Source of the DNA: a virus
Direction: 5' to 3' (one strand)
Length of the DNA stretch: 45,242 bases
IMG/VR virus record: IMGVR_UViG_3300044613_002155
Span: 1 to 45,242 of that record
Under the pieces are notes generated by a model. It searched no databases and had not been told where the DNA came from. It saw only the letters and a program-made list of their open reading frames with translations. The position numbers were made by a program, and so were the translations under genes. Position 1 is the first letter of the stretch. Each line of letters starts with the position of its first letter. Below are positions 1-8,118 of this stretch, piece after piece.

Positions 1-163
1 AAGTCGGTCTCACCGTCGAAGTATTGGGGGACTGGCAACTTCGGTTCCCGGCTGGAAACTACATCGCCCGAATTGCCGGTGGAAACTTCATCGGCGGACC
101 CGGTGGAGACCCCATTTCCTACACCGCCGGAGTCCAAACCCTTCTAATCCAGTCCGCCGCGTC
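1..163. repeat. terminal direct repeat, left copy
   Basis: Bases 1-163 match bases 45080-45242 except for one position: T at 64 against G at 45143. The repeat lies inside a single open reading frame that continues without a break across the join. It is therefore most simply the overlap left when a circular or permuted genome was assembled, not a physical end of the virion DNA. Confidence 0.93.
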
Positions 164-326
164 AACGGTTGTGACGGCGGGCGGTAGCGTTCCAACTGCG
201 GCACAGAACGCAGCGGCAGTGCTGGCAGCGGCACAGGCTACGCCTATCCACGCGGACATTCAGCGGGTCAACGGCGTTGAGATTATCGGGAGCGGCGTTC
301 CCGGTGACAGTATGCGGCCTGCCTGA
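3..326 (+). CDS. C-terminal part of the structural protein that starts at 44890
   Basis: This is the 3' part of a gene broken by the linear representation. Joining 44890-45242 to 164-326 gives a continuous 171-residue protein, and the frame is preserved because codon starts fall at position 3 and every third base. An internal ATG at 24 is not the true start. The protein is rich in Gly, Ala and Thr with no recognisable enzyme motif. It follows two large beta-rich tail proteins and precedes the FW-repeat protein, so a tail or capsid-surface role is inferred from context. In this copy codon 63-65 reads Ile; the right-hand copy reads Ser. Its stop overlaps the next start by one base. Confidence 0.8.
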   Translation, partial: VGLTVEVLGDWQLRFPAGNYIARIAGGNFIGGPGGDPISYTAGVQTLLIQSAASTVVTAGGSVPTAAQNAAAVLAAAQATPIHADIQRVNGVEIIGSGVPGDSMRPA

Positions 327-739
327 TGACTGTCTGGGCAGGCGGTTTCTGGCAACCCGGATTCTGGGCTGCCGGATTCTGGCAAGAGGCTGACGCGCCG
401 ATCCGGATTGTTGCCGATGACGGCGGCGATATGGTCAAGCGGTTTTTCCGCGACCGGCAGATCAAGGAGTTTGAGGACGCCTTGGCCGCTATGGCCGAGG
501 ATGCCCCGCAGGAAGCCGCACAGGCGGCGCTGGTGGCCTTTGCGCCCGTTGCGGCGGCAGTGGTCGGGGAAGCGGAGATAGCGGCTGCACGGGCCATTTC
601 TGACGCCCTGCGCACGGCGATGGAACGACAGCGGGGCCACGCGGCCTTGGTGCGGGTGATTGAGGCCGAACTGGCGCGCATTGTGAAGATGCGGCGCAGA
701 CGGCGGGATGAAGCGGCATTGCTGCTTTTGATGGAGTGA
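326..739 (+). CDS. small structural-module protein with GFW repeats
   Basis: The 137-residue protein begins with three closely spaced GFW motifs (GGFWQPGFWAAGFWQ). An Ala-rich helical middle and a basic tail (RRRRR near residue 125) follow. The aromatic repeat resembles the tip peptides of small phage structural proteins, but I cannot name a family. The start shares one base with the preceding stop (TGATG), which indicates translational coupling within the late operon. A role next to the large beta-rich proteins is inferred from position only. Confidence 0.75.
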   Translation: MTVWAGGFWQPGFWAAGFWQEADAPIRIVADDGGDMVKRFFRDRQIKEFEDALAAMAEDAPQEAAQAALVAFAPVAAAVVGEAEIAAARAISDALRTAMERQRGHAALVRVIEAELARIVKMRRRRRDEAALLLLME

Positions 740-741
740 AG

Positions 742-987
742 ATGCGCAATCCTGTTGTCGTCGCTTACTCCGAAGGTGGCCTATACTCTCCATATAGGGG
801 AAGGCCCGCGCCGATCCGGTTCTATGGCGACCGAACCATAGAGGATGATTTTATTCCTGACATTCAGCGCAAGCGCCTGACGCGCCGTGAATGGCGGAAC
901 ATCAGGCGAGATGCGCGGGCTGATGAAGTCGCATTGCGGCAAGCGATAGAGGCAGACAGGGCATTGCTGCTTTTGGGGGTGTTATGA
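742..987 (+). CDS. hypothetical protein, late operon
   Basis: An 81-residue basic protein of unknown function. The ATG at 742 is preferred because GGAG ends five bases upstream; a GTG at 736 would add two residues. Its middle (RKRLTRREWRNIRRDARADE) is highly charged and probably helical. It ends in a Leu-rich stretch much like that of the preceding protein (ALLLL in both), which may mean a shared short C-terminal motif. It overlaps the next gene by four bases (ATGA). Confidence 0.65.
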   Translation: MRNPVVVAYSEGGLYSPYRGRPAPIRFYGDRTIEDDFIPDIQRKRLTRREWRNIRRDARADEVALRQAIEADRALLLLGVL

Positions 988-1196
988 GTGACGTTGCGAT
1001 TATTGGCCGTGTAGTGCGGCGCAATATGACTTTGAACGATGGCACGCCGCGCCGGGAAAAGGGGTATCGCGCATTTGTGGAACGCCGTGTCCCCCGCAAA
1101 AGGTTTGAGTGGGCAATAGAGGGACCAATGACGCAATTCTGTGAGTCTCCGCTCTTTCAGACCGAGGCAGAAGCCCTGATCTGGATGCCTGCATGA
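984..1196 (+). CDS. hypothetical small protein
   Basis: A 70-residue protein with no family I recognise. It is one of a chain of small genes joined by ATGA overlaps upstream of the scaffold gene (starts at 984, 1193 and 1441 each overlap the previous stop by four bases). The C-terminal half looks like a small alpha/beta fold ending FQTEAEALIWM, but no catalytic motif is visible. Confidence 0.65.
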   Translation: MSDVAIIGRVVRRNMTLNDGTPRREKGYRAFVERRVPRKRFEWAIEGPMTQFCESPLFQTEAEALIWMPA

Positions 1197-1444
1197 TTGC
1201 CCCAGCGAAGGACACGCCGTATCGCCTATCCAGCGGCGTTGAGTTGAAAAAGCGGGTTGACGCTTATGAGGCCATTATAGCCGACCGAAGCCTTGTTGCC
1301 TTCCACCCAACCCTTCCCGAAGCGGGGCTTACCTTCAAAGGCGTGATTGCCACTATGGGCTATGACAGATGCGCGCGGCGCGGCCTTCTTCCCGAATACA
1401 AGCGGATGATGAATGAAGGCGGTTCAGGTGGGTACAGCATATGA
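1193..1444 (+). CDS. hypothetical small protein
   Basis: An 83-residue protein of unknown function within the coupled chain of small genes ahead of the scaffold. It starts in a four-base overlap with the previous stop and ends in a four-base overlap with the next start. I see no membrane segment, signal peptide or metal-binding motif. Its consistent codon use and tight packing support it as a real gene. Confidence 0.65.
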   Translation: MIAPAKDTPYRLSSGVELKKRVDAYEAIIADRSLVAFHPTLPEAGLTFKGVIATMGYDRCARRGLLPEYKRMMNEGGSGGYSI

Positions 1445-1665
1445 GCGCCGGTGAAGCCCAATTCCTGCTGGACAGCGAGACTGTCAAAGAGATTTTTGCA
1501 CAGCTTGAGCGCGATGCCATTGAAACGGCAATCGGCGCAAAGCTGGGCGATGATGAATGCCGCCGCAACGCTTTAGGCGAAGTGCGCGCCATACGGTCAT
1601 TGAAATGGAAGTTGGAAGCCCTTGTGAGGGCCAAGACCACTCCGGTTTCAAGGGCCGTCGTTTAA
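1441..1665 (+). CDS. small acidic helical protein upstream of scaffold
   Basis: A 74-residue protein that is mostly alpha-helical by composition (ETVKEIFAQLERDAIETA and later ALGEVRAIRSLKWKLEAL). Small proteins of this kind often sit between portal and scaffold genes in podoviruses. I know of no assigned function and do not propose one. It starts in an ATGA overlap with the previous gene, and a 24-base gap with a ribosome binding site separates it from the scaffold gene. Confidence 0.65.
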   Translation: MSAGEAQFLLDSETVKEIFAQLERDAIETAIGAKLGDDECRRNALGEVRAIRSLKWKLEALVRAKTTPVSRAVV

Positions 1666-1689
1666 CTTTACCAGCAAAGGATGCTGAGA

Positions 1690-2598
1690 ATGGACGCAAC
1701 CGAACAGGTTAGCGAAGACTACGCTTTTGACGACGAGCAGGCTGTAGAAGGCGGGGCCGAGGATCAATCTTTTGACACCCTCGAATCCGCCCTTGATGCA
1801 CTCGAAGACGACAGCGAACCGGACGGAGAACCCGAGGGCGAAGAACCCGACGCGGAACCGGCGGAAGAAGATGACAGCGTGATGGTCACACTGGACGGGG
1901 ACGAGAAAGTCACCCTGAAAGACCTTAAAGCCGGATATTTCCGGCAGAGGGACTACACGCAGAAAACGACGGAAGTTGCGCAGGAACGGAAAGCGGTAGA
2001 GGCCACAAAGGCCGCGCTTGCCGAGCGCACATCTGTCTTGGAAACCGCGTTGCAAAACCTTGGCGGGTATCTGCAAGGCTTAATCCCCCCCGAGCCGACG
2101 CTGCAAATGGTTCGATCTGATCCCGGTGCTGCATTTGCCCAACAGAAATTGCGTCAAGACGCGATTGCCGAGTTGGGGAACCTGTGGAGCATCAAGGGGC
2201 AGGTTGACACGCACAATCAGGCGGTTTCGGAGGCTGAACTTCGGGAATACCGCGACCGCGAACAAGCTGCTTTGGTGAAAGCCATGCCAGCACTTGCGGA
2301 CCCGGTGAAAAGAGTTGCGTTTGATCAGTCGGTAAAGACCGCCGCGAAGGCGTTTGGATTTACCGATGATGAAATCAGCGCGACCGCCGATCATCGCATA
2401 TTGCGTCTCGTTCACTTCGCCCGCTTGGGTCAGAAGGCCGAGGAAAACCGCAACAATGCGAAGAAGCGGATTGAAACCCCGAGGATGGGAAAGGCCACAC
2501 CGGCAGTCGCGCCGGTGAATGTAGCCAACAAGAAGGCGATGCACGCACTCACGAAATCCGGCAACTGGAAGGACGCTCTGCGGATCGACTTCGAGTAG
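1690..2598 (+). CDS. capsid scaffolding protein
   Basis: The roughly 302-residue protein guides assembly of the procapsid and is normally removed before DNA packaging. The first 70 residues are extremely acidic (runs of D, E and P). A conserved-looking stretch follows at about 65-85 (KVTLKDLKAGYFRQRDYTQK), then a long coiled-coil-like helix rich in A, E and K, and a basic C-terminus that would contact capsid protein. This charge layout and the position directly before the capsid gene are typical of T7/SU10-type scaffolds. I chose ATG 1690 because AAAGG lies nine bases upstream; ATG 1681 would abut that site directly. Confidence 0.85.
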   Translation: MDATEQVSEDYAFDDEQAVEGGAEDQSFDTLESALDALEDDSEPDGEPEGEEPDAEPAEEDDSVMVTLDGDEKVTLKDLKAGYFRQRDYTQKTTEVAQERKAVEATKAALAERTSVLETALQNLGGYLQGLIPPEPTLQMVRSDPGAAFAQQKLRQDAIAELGNLWSIKGQVDTHNQAVSEAELREYRDREQAALVKAMPALADPVKRVAFDQSVKTAAKAFGFTDDEISATADHRILRLVHFARLGQKAEENRNNAKKRIETPRMGKATPAVAPVNVANKKAMHALTKSGNWKDALRIDFE

Positions 2599-2621
2599 TT
2601 GCCTACCCATGAGGTAGCGTT

Positions 2622-3614
2622 ATGGCTTCTATCGCCAACACCTTCACCACGGCCAGCCCGAAAGGCAACCGTGAATCCCTTTCCGATGTGGTGTCTCGCA
2701 TCACCCCGGAAGACACCCCGATTTATTCGATGATCTCGAAGGAATCGACAACCTCGATCTTCCCGGAATGGGAGATTGACACACTGGCGGCACCGGCTGC
2801 AAACGCGCAGCTTGAAGGTGACATCTACACCTTTGCCGCCATTACGCCTGTGACCCGTGTGGGCAACTACACGCAGATCATGCGCAAAGACTGGGTTATC
2901 TCCAAAACCCAGCAGTCGGTGGACAACGCGGGCCAGGCCGAACAGGAAAAAACTGTCAAGCTGAAGCGCGCCATCGAACTGAAAAAAGACACGGAACTTG
3001 CCATCATCAGCAATTCCGCGTCTGTCGCTGGTGCAACCCGCGTGATGGGTGGCCTGCCGTCTTGGTACGCCACGAACGTCTCGCGCGGTGCCACGGGTGC
3101 AAACGGTGGTTACAACACCGGCACCAAGCTGACCGTGGCAGCTACGACCGGCACGCAGCGGGCCTTCACCAAGGCACTTCTGGATACGACGATGCAAGCG
3201 TCCTACGTTTCGGGCGCGAACATCAAGTTCGCGGTTGTGTCGCCTTACGTGAAGTCGGTTTTCGTCACCTTCATGTCGGATACCAACGTGGCCCCCTTCC
3301 GCATGGCGGTTTCTGCCGACAACAAGCGGACCATCATTGCGACGGCGGACTACTACGAAGGCCCGTTTGGCCGGATCGCGGTTGTTCCGAACCGCGTCAT
3401 GGCGACGTCGGCGGCTGTTGCCCGTCGCGTTCACCTGATCGATGACGAAATGCTTGCCATGAAGGTTCTGCGCAAAATCGCGTCGGACCCGGAAGTGACG
3501 ACCAATGCCGACTCCAAGGCGGGCGTCATCATCGGCGAGCACACCCTCTGCGTCAAAAACGAGGCAGGCTTGGGCAGCGTCGAAGACGTGTTCGGGCTGA
3601 CCGCTTCCACCTAA
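2622..3614 (+). CDS. major capsid protein, SU10/DUF5309 type
   Basis: The 330-residue protein forms the icosahedral head. Its N-terminus (ASIANTFTTASPKGNRESL, then ITPEDTPIYSMI) and the block around residues 85-110 (GNYTQIMRKDWVISKTQQSV) are characteristic of the SU10-like major capsid family (DUF5309), an HK97-fold variant. The length fits that family. A GAGGT ribosome binding site lies ahead of the ATG. The gene follows the scaffold and is followed by a GC-rich hairpin at 3623-3644 that may reduce transcription of downstream genes relative to capsid. I recognised the family from memory of its sequence pattern. Confidence 0.92.
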   Translation: MASIANTFTTASPKGNRESLSDVVSRITPEDTPIYSMISKESTTSIFPEWEIDTLAAPAANAQLEGDIYTFAAITPVTRVGNYTQIMRKDWVISKTQQSVDNAGQAEQEKTVKLKRAIELKKDTELAIISNSASVAGATRVMGGLPSWYATNVSRGATGANGGYNTGTKLTVAATTGTQRAFTKALLDTTMQASYVSGANIKFAVVSPYVKSVFVTFMSDTNVAPFRMAVSADNKRTIIATADYYEGPFGRIAVVPNRVMATSAAVARRVHLIDDEMLAMKVLRKIASDPEVTTNADSKAGVIIGEHTLCVKNEAGLGSVEDVFGLTAST

Positions 3615-3622
3615 TGACACCG

Positions 3623-3644
3623 GGGCAGGCTTCACGGCCTGCCC
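3623..3644 (+). terminator. hairpin after the capsid gene
   Basis: GGGCAGGC at 3623-3630 pairs perfectly with GCCTGCCC at 3637-3644 around a TTCACG loop, nine bases after the capsid stop. It lacks a T-tract, so it is more likely a partial terminator or an mRNA-protecting stem than a full stop. The placement suits high capsid expression. Confidence 0.55.
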
Positions 3645-3668
3645 TTCACCCTAATAAGGAGCGCCCCA

Positions 3669-3839
3669 ATGGCGACGAAAGAAACCACCACCCCCGTTCT
3701 GATGAAATATGCCTACTGGCCGGAAGAAGACGTTCGCGTTGACGCGGGCCAGGTGATTGAACTGCCGCTTACCCAAGCCAAGGCGCTTATTGCCGCTGGC
3801 AAGGCGGAAAGGGCAGACGCTTTTCCGGGTGAAAAGTGA
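3669..3839 (+). CDS. small protein following the capsid gene
   Basis: A 56-residue protein beginning MATKETTTPVLMKYAYW, with a good AAGGAG site eight bases before the ATG. Its core (VRVDAGQVIELPLTQAKALIAAGKAERAD) resembles the short head-completion or capsid-adjacent proteins that often carry a GQVIELP-type strand followed by an AKxLIxxGxA helix. I cannot say more about function. The stop overlaps the GTG start of the next gene. Confidence 0.8.
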   Translation: MATKETTTPVLMKYAYWPEEDVRVDAGQVIELPLTQAKALIAAGKAERADAFPGEK

Positions 3840-4141
3840 CCATCCGGGACGGCGCGTGGTCGCTTTTCGACTACGATTTCAAAACCGGGCGGCAGGTATG
3901 GAAGACCGTCAACGATGACGGCTCGACCACCTTCCGCACCGACTACCGGGTAGATGACGTGCTGGAAGCCAACCACACGGCGCGGTCGGCAGCGGCGGGG
4001 ACAAAGCACGGCGACTGGTCGCGTATCGCGTCGGTCCCGCTGAATACGTTCTACGCCGAATTGGAAGAGGCGCAAAGCCAGATGGACGGGCGGTATATCG
4101 ACCGCTGGCTTGCGGAAAACCCGAAGTTCAAGACGCGATAG
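3836..4141 (+). CDS. conserved small protein of the head-tail module
   Basis: The 101-residue protein starts with GTG in a four-base overlap with the preceding stop. The pattern FDYDFKTGRQVWKTVNDDGSTTFRTDY is split over a small beta-sheet, and the helical end (DGRYIDRWLAENP) resembles a hypothetical protein commonly found between capsid and adaptor genes in SU10-like podoviruses. No enzymatic motif is seen. A head or tail completion role is inferred from synteny. Confidence 0.72.
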   Translation: MTIRDGAWSLFDYDFKTGRQVWKTVNDDGSTTFRTDYRVDDVLEANHTARSAAAGTKHGDWSRIASVPLNTFYAELEEAQSQMDGRYIDRWLAENPKFKTR

Positions 4142-4149
4142 GATAACCG

Positions 4150-4716
4150 GTGGACCTTCCCGAACTCATAGCCGAAACGGTTGAACGGACGGGGGACAGC
4201 GGCGTTCCTACGCGCGCCTCGATCTACCTGCAATTCGCCGAGGCGGACCTGAACAGGCGTCTGCGTATCGGGGCCAATGAAACCGTCGCCACCCTCACAA
4301 CGGATGCCAGCGGCAACGTGAACCTGCCCGCCGATTACAGCGAATTGCGGTCGCTATTCATCGCCGGGATGCCCGTGCGCAACACGGCCCTGCCGTCGGT
4401 CGAAGACAAGCTGACGCCCGGTTACACAATTCAGGGCCATCGGCTGCTGACCACCTACGCCAATACGCCCGTGACGCTGCACTACTACGCGGCAGTCCCG
4501 ACCCTGCAAACAACCGGCACGAATTGGCTGATCGTCGCGGAGCCGGAAGTCTACATTTACGCCATGATGCGGCAAGTCTACTTGGCGAAACTGGACGTTG
4601 AAAAGGCGCAAGCCTGTGATGTGGTCCTAAGCAACCTCATTGCCGAAATCCTGCGGGCCGACCGCGTGAAGCGTTTTGGCAAACTGCCGTATCGCGTTGC
4701 AGGGGTGAACCCATGA
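4150..4716 (+). CDS. head-tail adaptor, first copy
   Basis: The 188-residue protein probably forms the adaptor ring below the portal, comparable in role to T7 gp11. Features fitting the SU10-type adaptor family are the N-terminal helical bundle (YLQFAEADLNRRLRI), the strand VNLPADYSELRSL, the TIQGHRLL / PVTLHYYAAVP hairpin and the long C-terminal helix ending in ILRADRVKR. It starts with GTG at 4150. It overlaps the following gene by four bases, and that gene appears to be a second member of the same fold. Confidence 0.72.
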   Translation: MDLPELIAETVERTGDSGVPTRASIYLQFAEADLNRRLRIGANETVATLTTDASGNVNLPADYSELRSLFIAGMPVRNTALPSVEDKLTPGYTIQGHRLLTTYANTPVTLHYYAAVPTLQTTGTNWLIVAEPEVYIYAMMRQVYLAKLDVEKAQACDVVLSNLIAEILRADRVKRFGKLPYRVAGVNP

Positions 4717-5303
4717 TTATCGACATCCTGCCCGAAATCCTTGCGGAATGTAACATCGACCGCGCCGCGCCCGTCATCAGTGACGGGTCTTTTGAAATGC
4801 GCCAGATCACGGCGTTGCTCAATGCAGCGGGCCGGGAGATTAACACGCGGAACGAATGGGCGCGCGGGGCGGTATCGTTCACGGCGGCAAGCGTGGCATC
4901 GGTTGCCTTGCCCGCCGATTTTCAGGAATTGGCAGAAACCGGGCCGGTAATGGTTGGCACGGGATACAACCCCGCGCGGTTGGTGACATCGCCGGAACTG
5001 TGGCAACTGCTGTCCCGCACCCCGTCTGCACAGAATTATTTCCGGCTGGAAGGGGGCAGCATCCTCTTTGCCCCGGCTATCGGCGCGGGCGGCGTGACAA
5101 TCCGCTACCAGTCGAAGAACTGGCTTGGCACGAAAGACGCCGTGACGGCAAATACCGACACGGCCATATTCCCGGAACGGCTGCTGGCCCGCGCCGTGAT
5201 CTATCGGTGGAAGCGGTCCAAGGGCTTGCCCTATGAAGACTTGATGGCCGAGTTTGAAGCCGATCTGGAGACGGCGGCAAACGCAGACAAGGGGCTTGCA
5301 TGA
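4713..5303 (+). CDS. second adaptor-like / tail tubular A-like protein
   Basis: A 196-residue protein with the same order of elements as its upstream neighbour: an N-terminal helical region (FEMRQITALLNAAGREINTR), a VALPADFQEL strand, a beta-hairpin region (FRLEGGSILFAPAI, VTIRYQSKNW) and a long helical C-terminus (YEDLMAEFEADLETAA). I infer that it forms the next ring between adaptor and nozzle. The two could equally be ancient paralogues with separate partners. ATGA overlaps at both ends indicate coupling with neighbours. Confidence 0.68.
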   Translation: MIIDILPEILAECNIDRAAPVISDGSFEMRQITALLNAAGREINTRNEWARGAVSFTAASVASVALPADFQELAETGPVMVGTGYNPARLVTSPELWQLLSRTPSAQNYFRLEGGSILFAPAIGAGGVTIRYQSKNWLGTKDAVTANTDTAIFPERLLARAVIYRWKRSKGLPYEDLMAEFEADLETAANADKGLA

Positions 5304-7726
5304 TGCGCCCCGCCCGCAAGGTAAATCGCACGGCGCAAGCCCCTACAGCGCAGCCCGTGGCGTTCCCGGCCCCGACCGGCGGTTGGGTGGAGAATGTGAA
5401 CATCGCCACGGGCGGGCCGGGAACCGCGCGTGTGATGGAAAACACCTTCCCCGGCGTGCAGGGGTGCCGGGTACGCGGCGGGCGGAAAAAGGTGGCGACC
5501 GTAGGGGCGCGGGTGAAGTCCATGTTCACCTATCAGTCGGGGGTGGTAAGCCGGATGTTTGCGGCCACGTCTGCCGCTATCTATGACATCACCGGCTTAA
5601 TCGCCTCCACGGTCCCCACGGCTGCCGTTTCCGGCATGGCATCGGGCTACTGGTCAACGGTCCAGATGGGGACGGCGGGCGGCGAGTTTCTTGTGGCCGT
5701 GAACGGAACGGATACGCCCAGGACGTTCAACGGCACGACCTGGGCGACAACCGCGATTACCGGCGTGACATCATCGGAACTGTCCTATGTGTCAAAGCAC
5801 AAAAGCCGCCTGTGGTTTATCCAGAAGAACAGCCTCAAGGCATGGTATCTGCCCGTTGACAGCATCGCGGGCGCGGCGGTTGACCTGTCCTTGGCGGGTG
5901 TCATGCAGCGCGGCGGGTCGCTGATGTTCATTGCCACATGGTCGCAAGACGCGGGCGACGGGCAGGATGACCGGATCGTGTTTGTGTCAACCGAAGGTGA
6001 GGTTGCCGTGTATCAGGGGTCAAACCCGGCATCGGCGGCGGATTGGTCGCTGGTCGGCCTGTATAACATCACAAAGCCGCTTGGCCCCAAGTGCCATTTC
6101 CCTGCGGGCGGTGACCTTGTTATCGGGACGGAAACCGGATTGATCCCGCTTTCGGCGGTCACGCAGAAAGACCCCGCTGCAATGGACGTATCGGCCATGT
6201 CTGCGGCGATTGAACAATCATGGCGGGATCAGGTCAAGCGGCGGACGGTAGATCAGCCGATGGAACTGTTCAAATGGCCGCGCGAAAACATGCTGATGGT
6301 TTCGTTGCCGCATGACCAGACAACAAGTTTTGTCGCCAATATCCAGACCGGCGCATGGTGCAAGTATATCGGCTGGGACGTGCAGGCCGCGACGGTATTC
6401 CGGGACCAAATGTATATCGGCGACCGTGCGGGGTTTGTTTACGCGGCGGAAGTCGGCGGTTCGGATGAAGGAGCGGCAACCGGGGGGTTGTTTGTTCCCG
6501 GAATGCCTGGTGTGGGAGGCACCGGGCCGTGGGACTTGGCTTCGCTTTACCCGACCGGTGTGGTGCGAGACCTTGGCACCGGCGGCGCCAACGTCATGCA
6601 CAAAGATTTTGTATTCAAACCAGACGGCACCAGAGCCTATATTGTAGACAGCCAAGGCATCGCATCATTCAACACTGCGACGGCATGGGGTATATCAGGT
6701 CTGACAAATAGTCTAATGACACCAGGAATAAGTCAGTTTAACTCTTTGGCGTGGAAGTCCGACGGCACCAAGTTTTACGCGTTACTTGACAACGGTATTT
6801 TAGAACAGTTCACCACCTATCACGCTTCTGGCAATCAGTATTTGTGGGCTTTAAATGCTGTAGCCAGCGACAGAAGTGTGTCTTTTTCTGGCGGTGCGCC
6901 GTTTGGCATGGCTTTTAATGCCGATGGGACGAAAGTGTTTATAGGTCTCGGCAGTACCATTACGCAATGGAACCTGTCTACAGGATGGGACTTTTCGACT
7001 CTGACAAACAGCGGTCTGACCCTGACTCTGCCGCCCGGCACAGCGGGCGATCAGCCCAGCAGTTTCGAGTTCAAGGATGACGGCACAAAGCTTTATGTTG
7101 CTGCCAACGCTCCGGCCAACCGAAGGATATACAGCTTCACGCTAACATCCCCCCATACGCTGGCCGGTGCGGCGTTGGACGCATACAGCGCGTCCATGCC
7201 CTACGTTTCCGGGTTCACCTTCAAACCGGACGGGACGCGGTTTTATGCGGTAAAAGCAGACATTGGCGAGATTGTAGAATATGGGTTTTATGGCGTCGGA
7301 ATCGACGGTGTTTCGGCCATCACGGGTGCGCCGTATGTCTGCAAACTGTCTTACATGCCGTCAGACCTTGGCGGCACGGCAACGGAAAAAACCGTGGGGA
7401 TGATCCGGGCGCGCTTCCTGTCATCCAGCCCGATTGCGCCGCAACTGTCTGTTGCAACAAACTACGCGGTCACATTCCCCCCCGCGCCTGCCGCTACCGC
7501 TATCCCGGTCGGTGGTTCCCGATGGGGCGTTGCCCGGTGGGGTGTAAGCCGCTGGGGTTCCGGCGATATAAGCGCGGTGCGCGGGACGTATGATACCGGC
7601 TGGATTTCAGTTGGCGCAAATGGTCAGGTAATTGCGCCGCAGTGGCAGATTGTCATTAACGGTGACGGACGCCCTTCGGCGGAATTGCTAGTGATTGACG
7701 TTCTGATAGAACCCGGTGGCATTTGA
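5300..7726 (+). CDS. tail nozzle protein (T7 gp12-like) with inserted beta-propeller
   Basis: The 808-residue protein corresponds to the tail tubular B or nozzle ring that ends a podovirus tail. The N-terminal part (PAPTGGWVENVNIA at about 24; SYVSKHKSRLWFIQ at about 163) and the C-terminal part (GAPYVCKLSY at about 677, then RWGV repeats near 738) are typical. Between residues about 391 and 675 there is an extra domain with five repeats of the type FKPDGTRxY, as in beta-propeller blades. Removing it would bring the protein close to the usual length for this family. The insert is visibly poorer in GC than its flanks, which suggests later acquisition. The start overlaps the adaptor gene by four bases. 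Confidence 0.85.
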   Translation: MMRPARKVNRTAQAPTAQPVAFPAPTGGWVENVNIATGGPGTARVMENTFPGVQGCRVRGGRKKVATVGARVKSMFTYQSGVVSRMFAATSAAIYDITGLIASTVPTAAVSGMASGYWSTVQMGTAGGEFLVAVNGTDTPRTFNGTTWATTAITGVTSSELSYVSKHKSRLWFIQKNSLKAWYLPVDSIAGAAVDLSLAGVMQRGGSLMFIATWSQDAGDGQDDRIVFVSTEGEVAVYQGSNPASAADWSLVGLYNITKPLGPKCHFPAGGDLVIGTETGLIPLSAVTQKDPAAMDVSAMSAAIEQSWRDQVKRRTVDQPMELFKWPRENMLMVSLPHDQTTSFVANIQTGAWCKYIGWDVQAATVFRDQMYIGDRAGFVYAAEVGGSDEGAATGGLFVPGMPGVGGTGPWDLASLYPTGVVRDLGTGGANVMHKDFVFKPDGTRAYIVDSQGIASFNTATAWGISGLTNSLMTPGISQFNSLAWKSDGTKFYALLDNGILEQFTTYHASGNQYLWALNAVASDRSVSFSGGAPFGMAFNADGTKVFIGLGSTITQWNLSTGWDFSTLTNSGLTLTLPPGTAGDQPSSFEFKDDGTKLYVAANAPANRRIYSFTLTSPHTLAGAALDAYSASMPYVSGFTFKPDGTRFYAVKADIGEIVEYGFYGVGIDGVSAITGAPYVCKLSYMPSDLGGTATEKTVGMIRARFLSSSPIAPQLSVATNYAVTFPPAPAATAIPVGGSRWGVARWGVSRWGSGDISAVRGTYDTGWISVGANGQVIAPQWQIVINGDGRPSAELLVIDVLIEPGGI
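6472..7325 (+). other. DNA encoding the inserted propeller domain of the nozzle
   Basis: This stretch encodes about 285 residues with five regularly spaced motifs: FKPDGTRAY, WKSDGTKFY, FNADGTKVF, FKDDGTKLY and FKPDGTRFY. They are roughly 45-55 residues apart, each followed by a WNxST or FxT-type strand. The bounds are set where nozzle-like sequence stops (GGSDEG) and resumes (GAPYVCKL). Base composition shifts to lower GC across the segment, for example at 6700-6960. Confidence 0.75.
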
Positions 7727-8118
7727 CACAAAAAGATGTGGCGGCATTTGTCGCGCGGGAACTTGGGTTTGCGCGGGGGTTCGGCGAATGCGCGGCCATC
7801 GGGTTTGGCACGCCTTTGGTGGCGGGTTTTGTGTATCACAACTGGAACCCGGAAGCGGCAACCATTGAAATTAGTGGAGCCTCTACACGGCGGGACTGGT
7901 GCAACAAATCGTTGCTGAGAATAATCTTCGAGTACCCCTTTGACCAGTTGGGGTGCCAGTTGGTTATTGCGCGGCACTCTGTCGATAATACGCGGGTGCG
8001 GCGCATTTGGAAATCACTAGGGGCGGATGAATACATCATCCCTCGGCTGCGAGGCCGGAATCAAGATGAAGCGATTGCAACCCTGACCGTGGAAGCATGG
8101 CAAAAAAGGAAGATGTGA
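7723..8118 (+). CDS. GNAT-like acetyltransferase-fold phage protein
   Basis: The 131-residue protein has the layout of small phage GNAT-type proteins that sit beside nozzle genes: a beta-rich N-terminal half (GTPLVAGFVYHNWNPEAATIEISG), WCNKSLLRIIFEYPF, then QLGCQLVIARHSVDNTRVRRIWKSLGAD, which resembles the acetyl-CoA-binding helix region. Activity and substrate are unknown. The likely start is a TTG at 7723 overlapping the nozzle stop; a GTG at 7738 is possible. The stop overlaps the next ATG. Confidence 0.65.
   Translation: MTQKDVAAFVARELGFARGFGECAAIGFGTPLVAGFVYHNWNPEAATIEISGASTRRDWCNKSLLRIIFEYPFDQLGCQLVIARHSVDNTRVRRIWKSLGADEYIIPRLRGRNQDEAIATLTVEAWQKRKM

Noticed and set aside
1-163. Physical terminal repeats of a linear virion genome
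   Set aside because: The repeat lies within one gene and carries a mismatch, and the position is far from the terminase genes; an assembly overlap is simpler.
2430-3635. 401-residue minus-strand ORF over scaffold and capsid
   Set aside because: It is antisense to the clearly recognisable major capsid gene, and its Arg/His-rich composition is typical of shadow frames.
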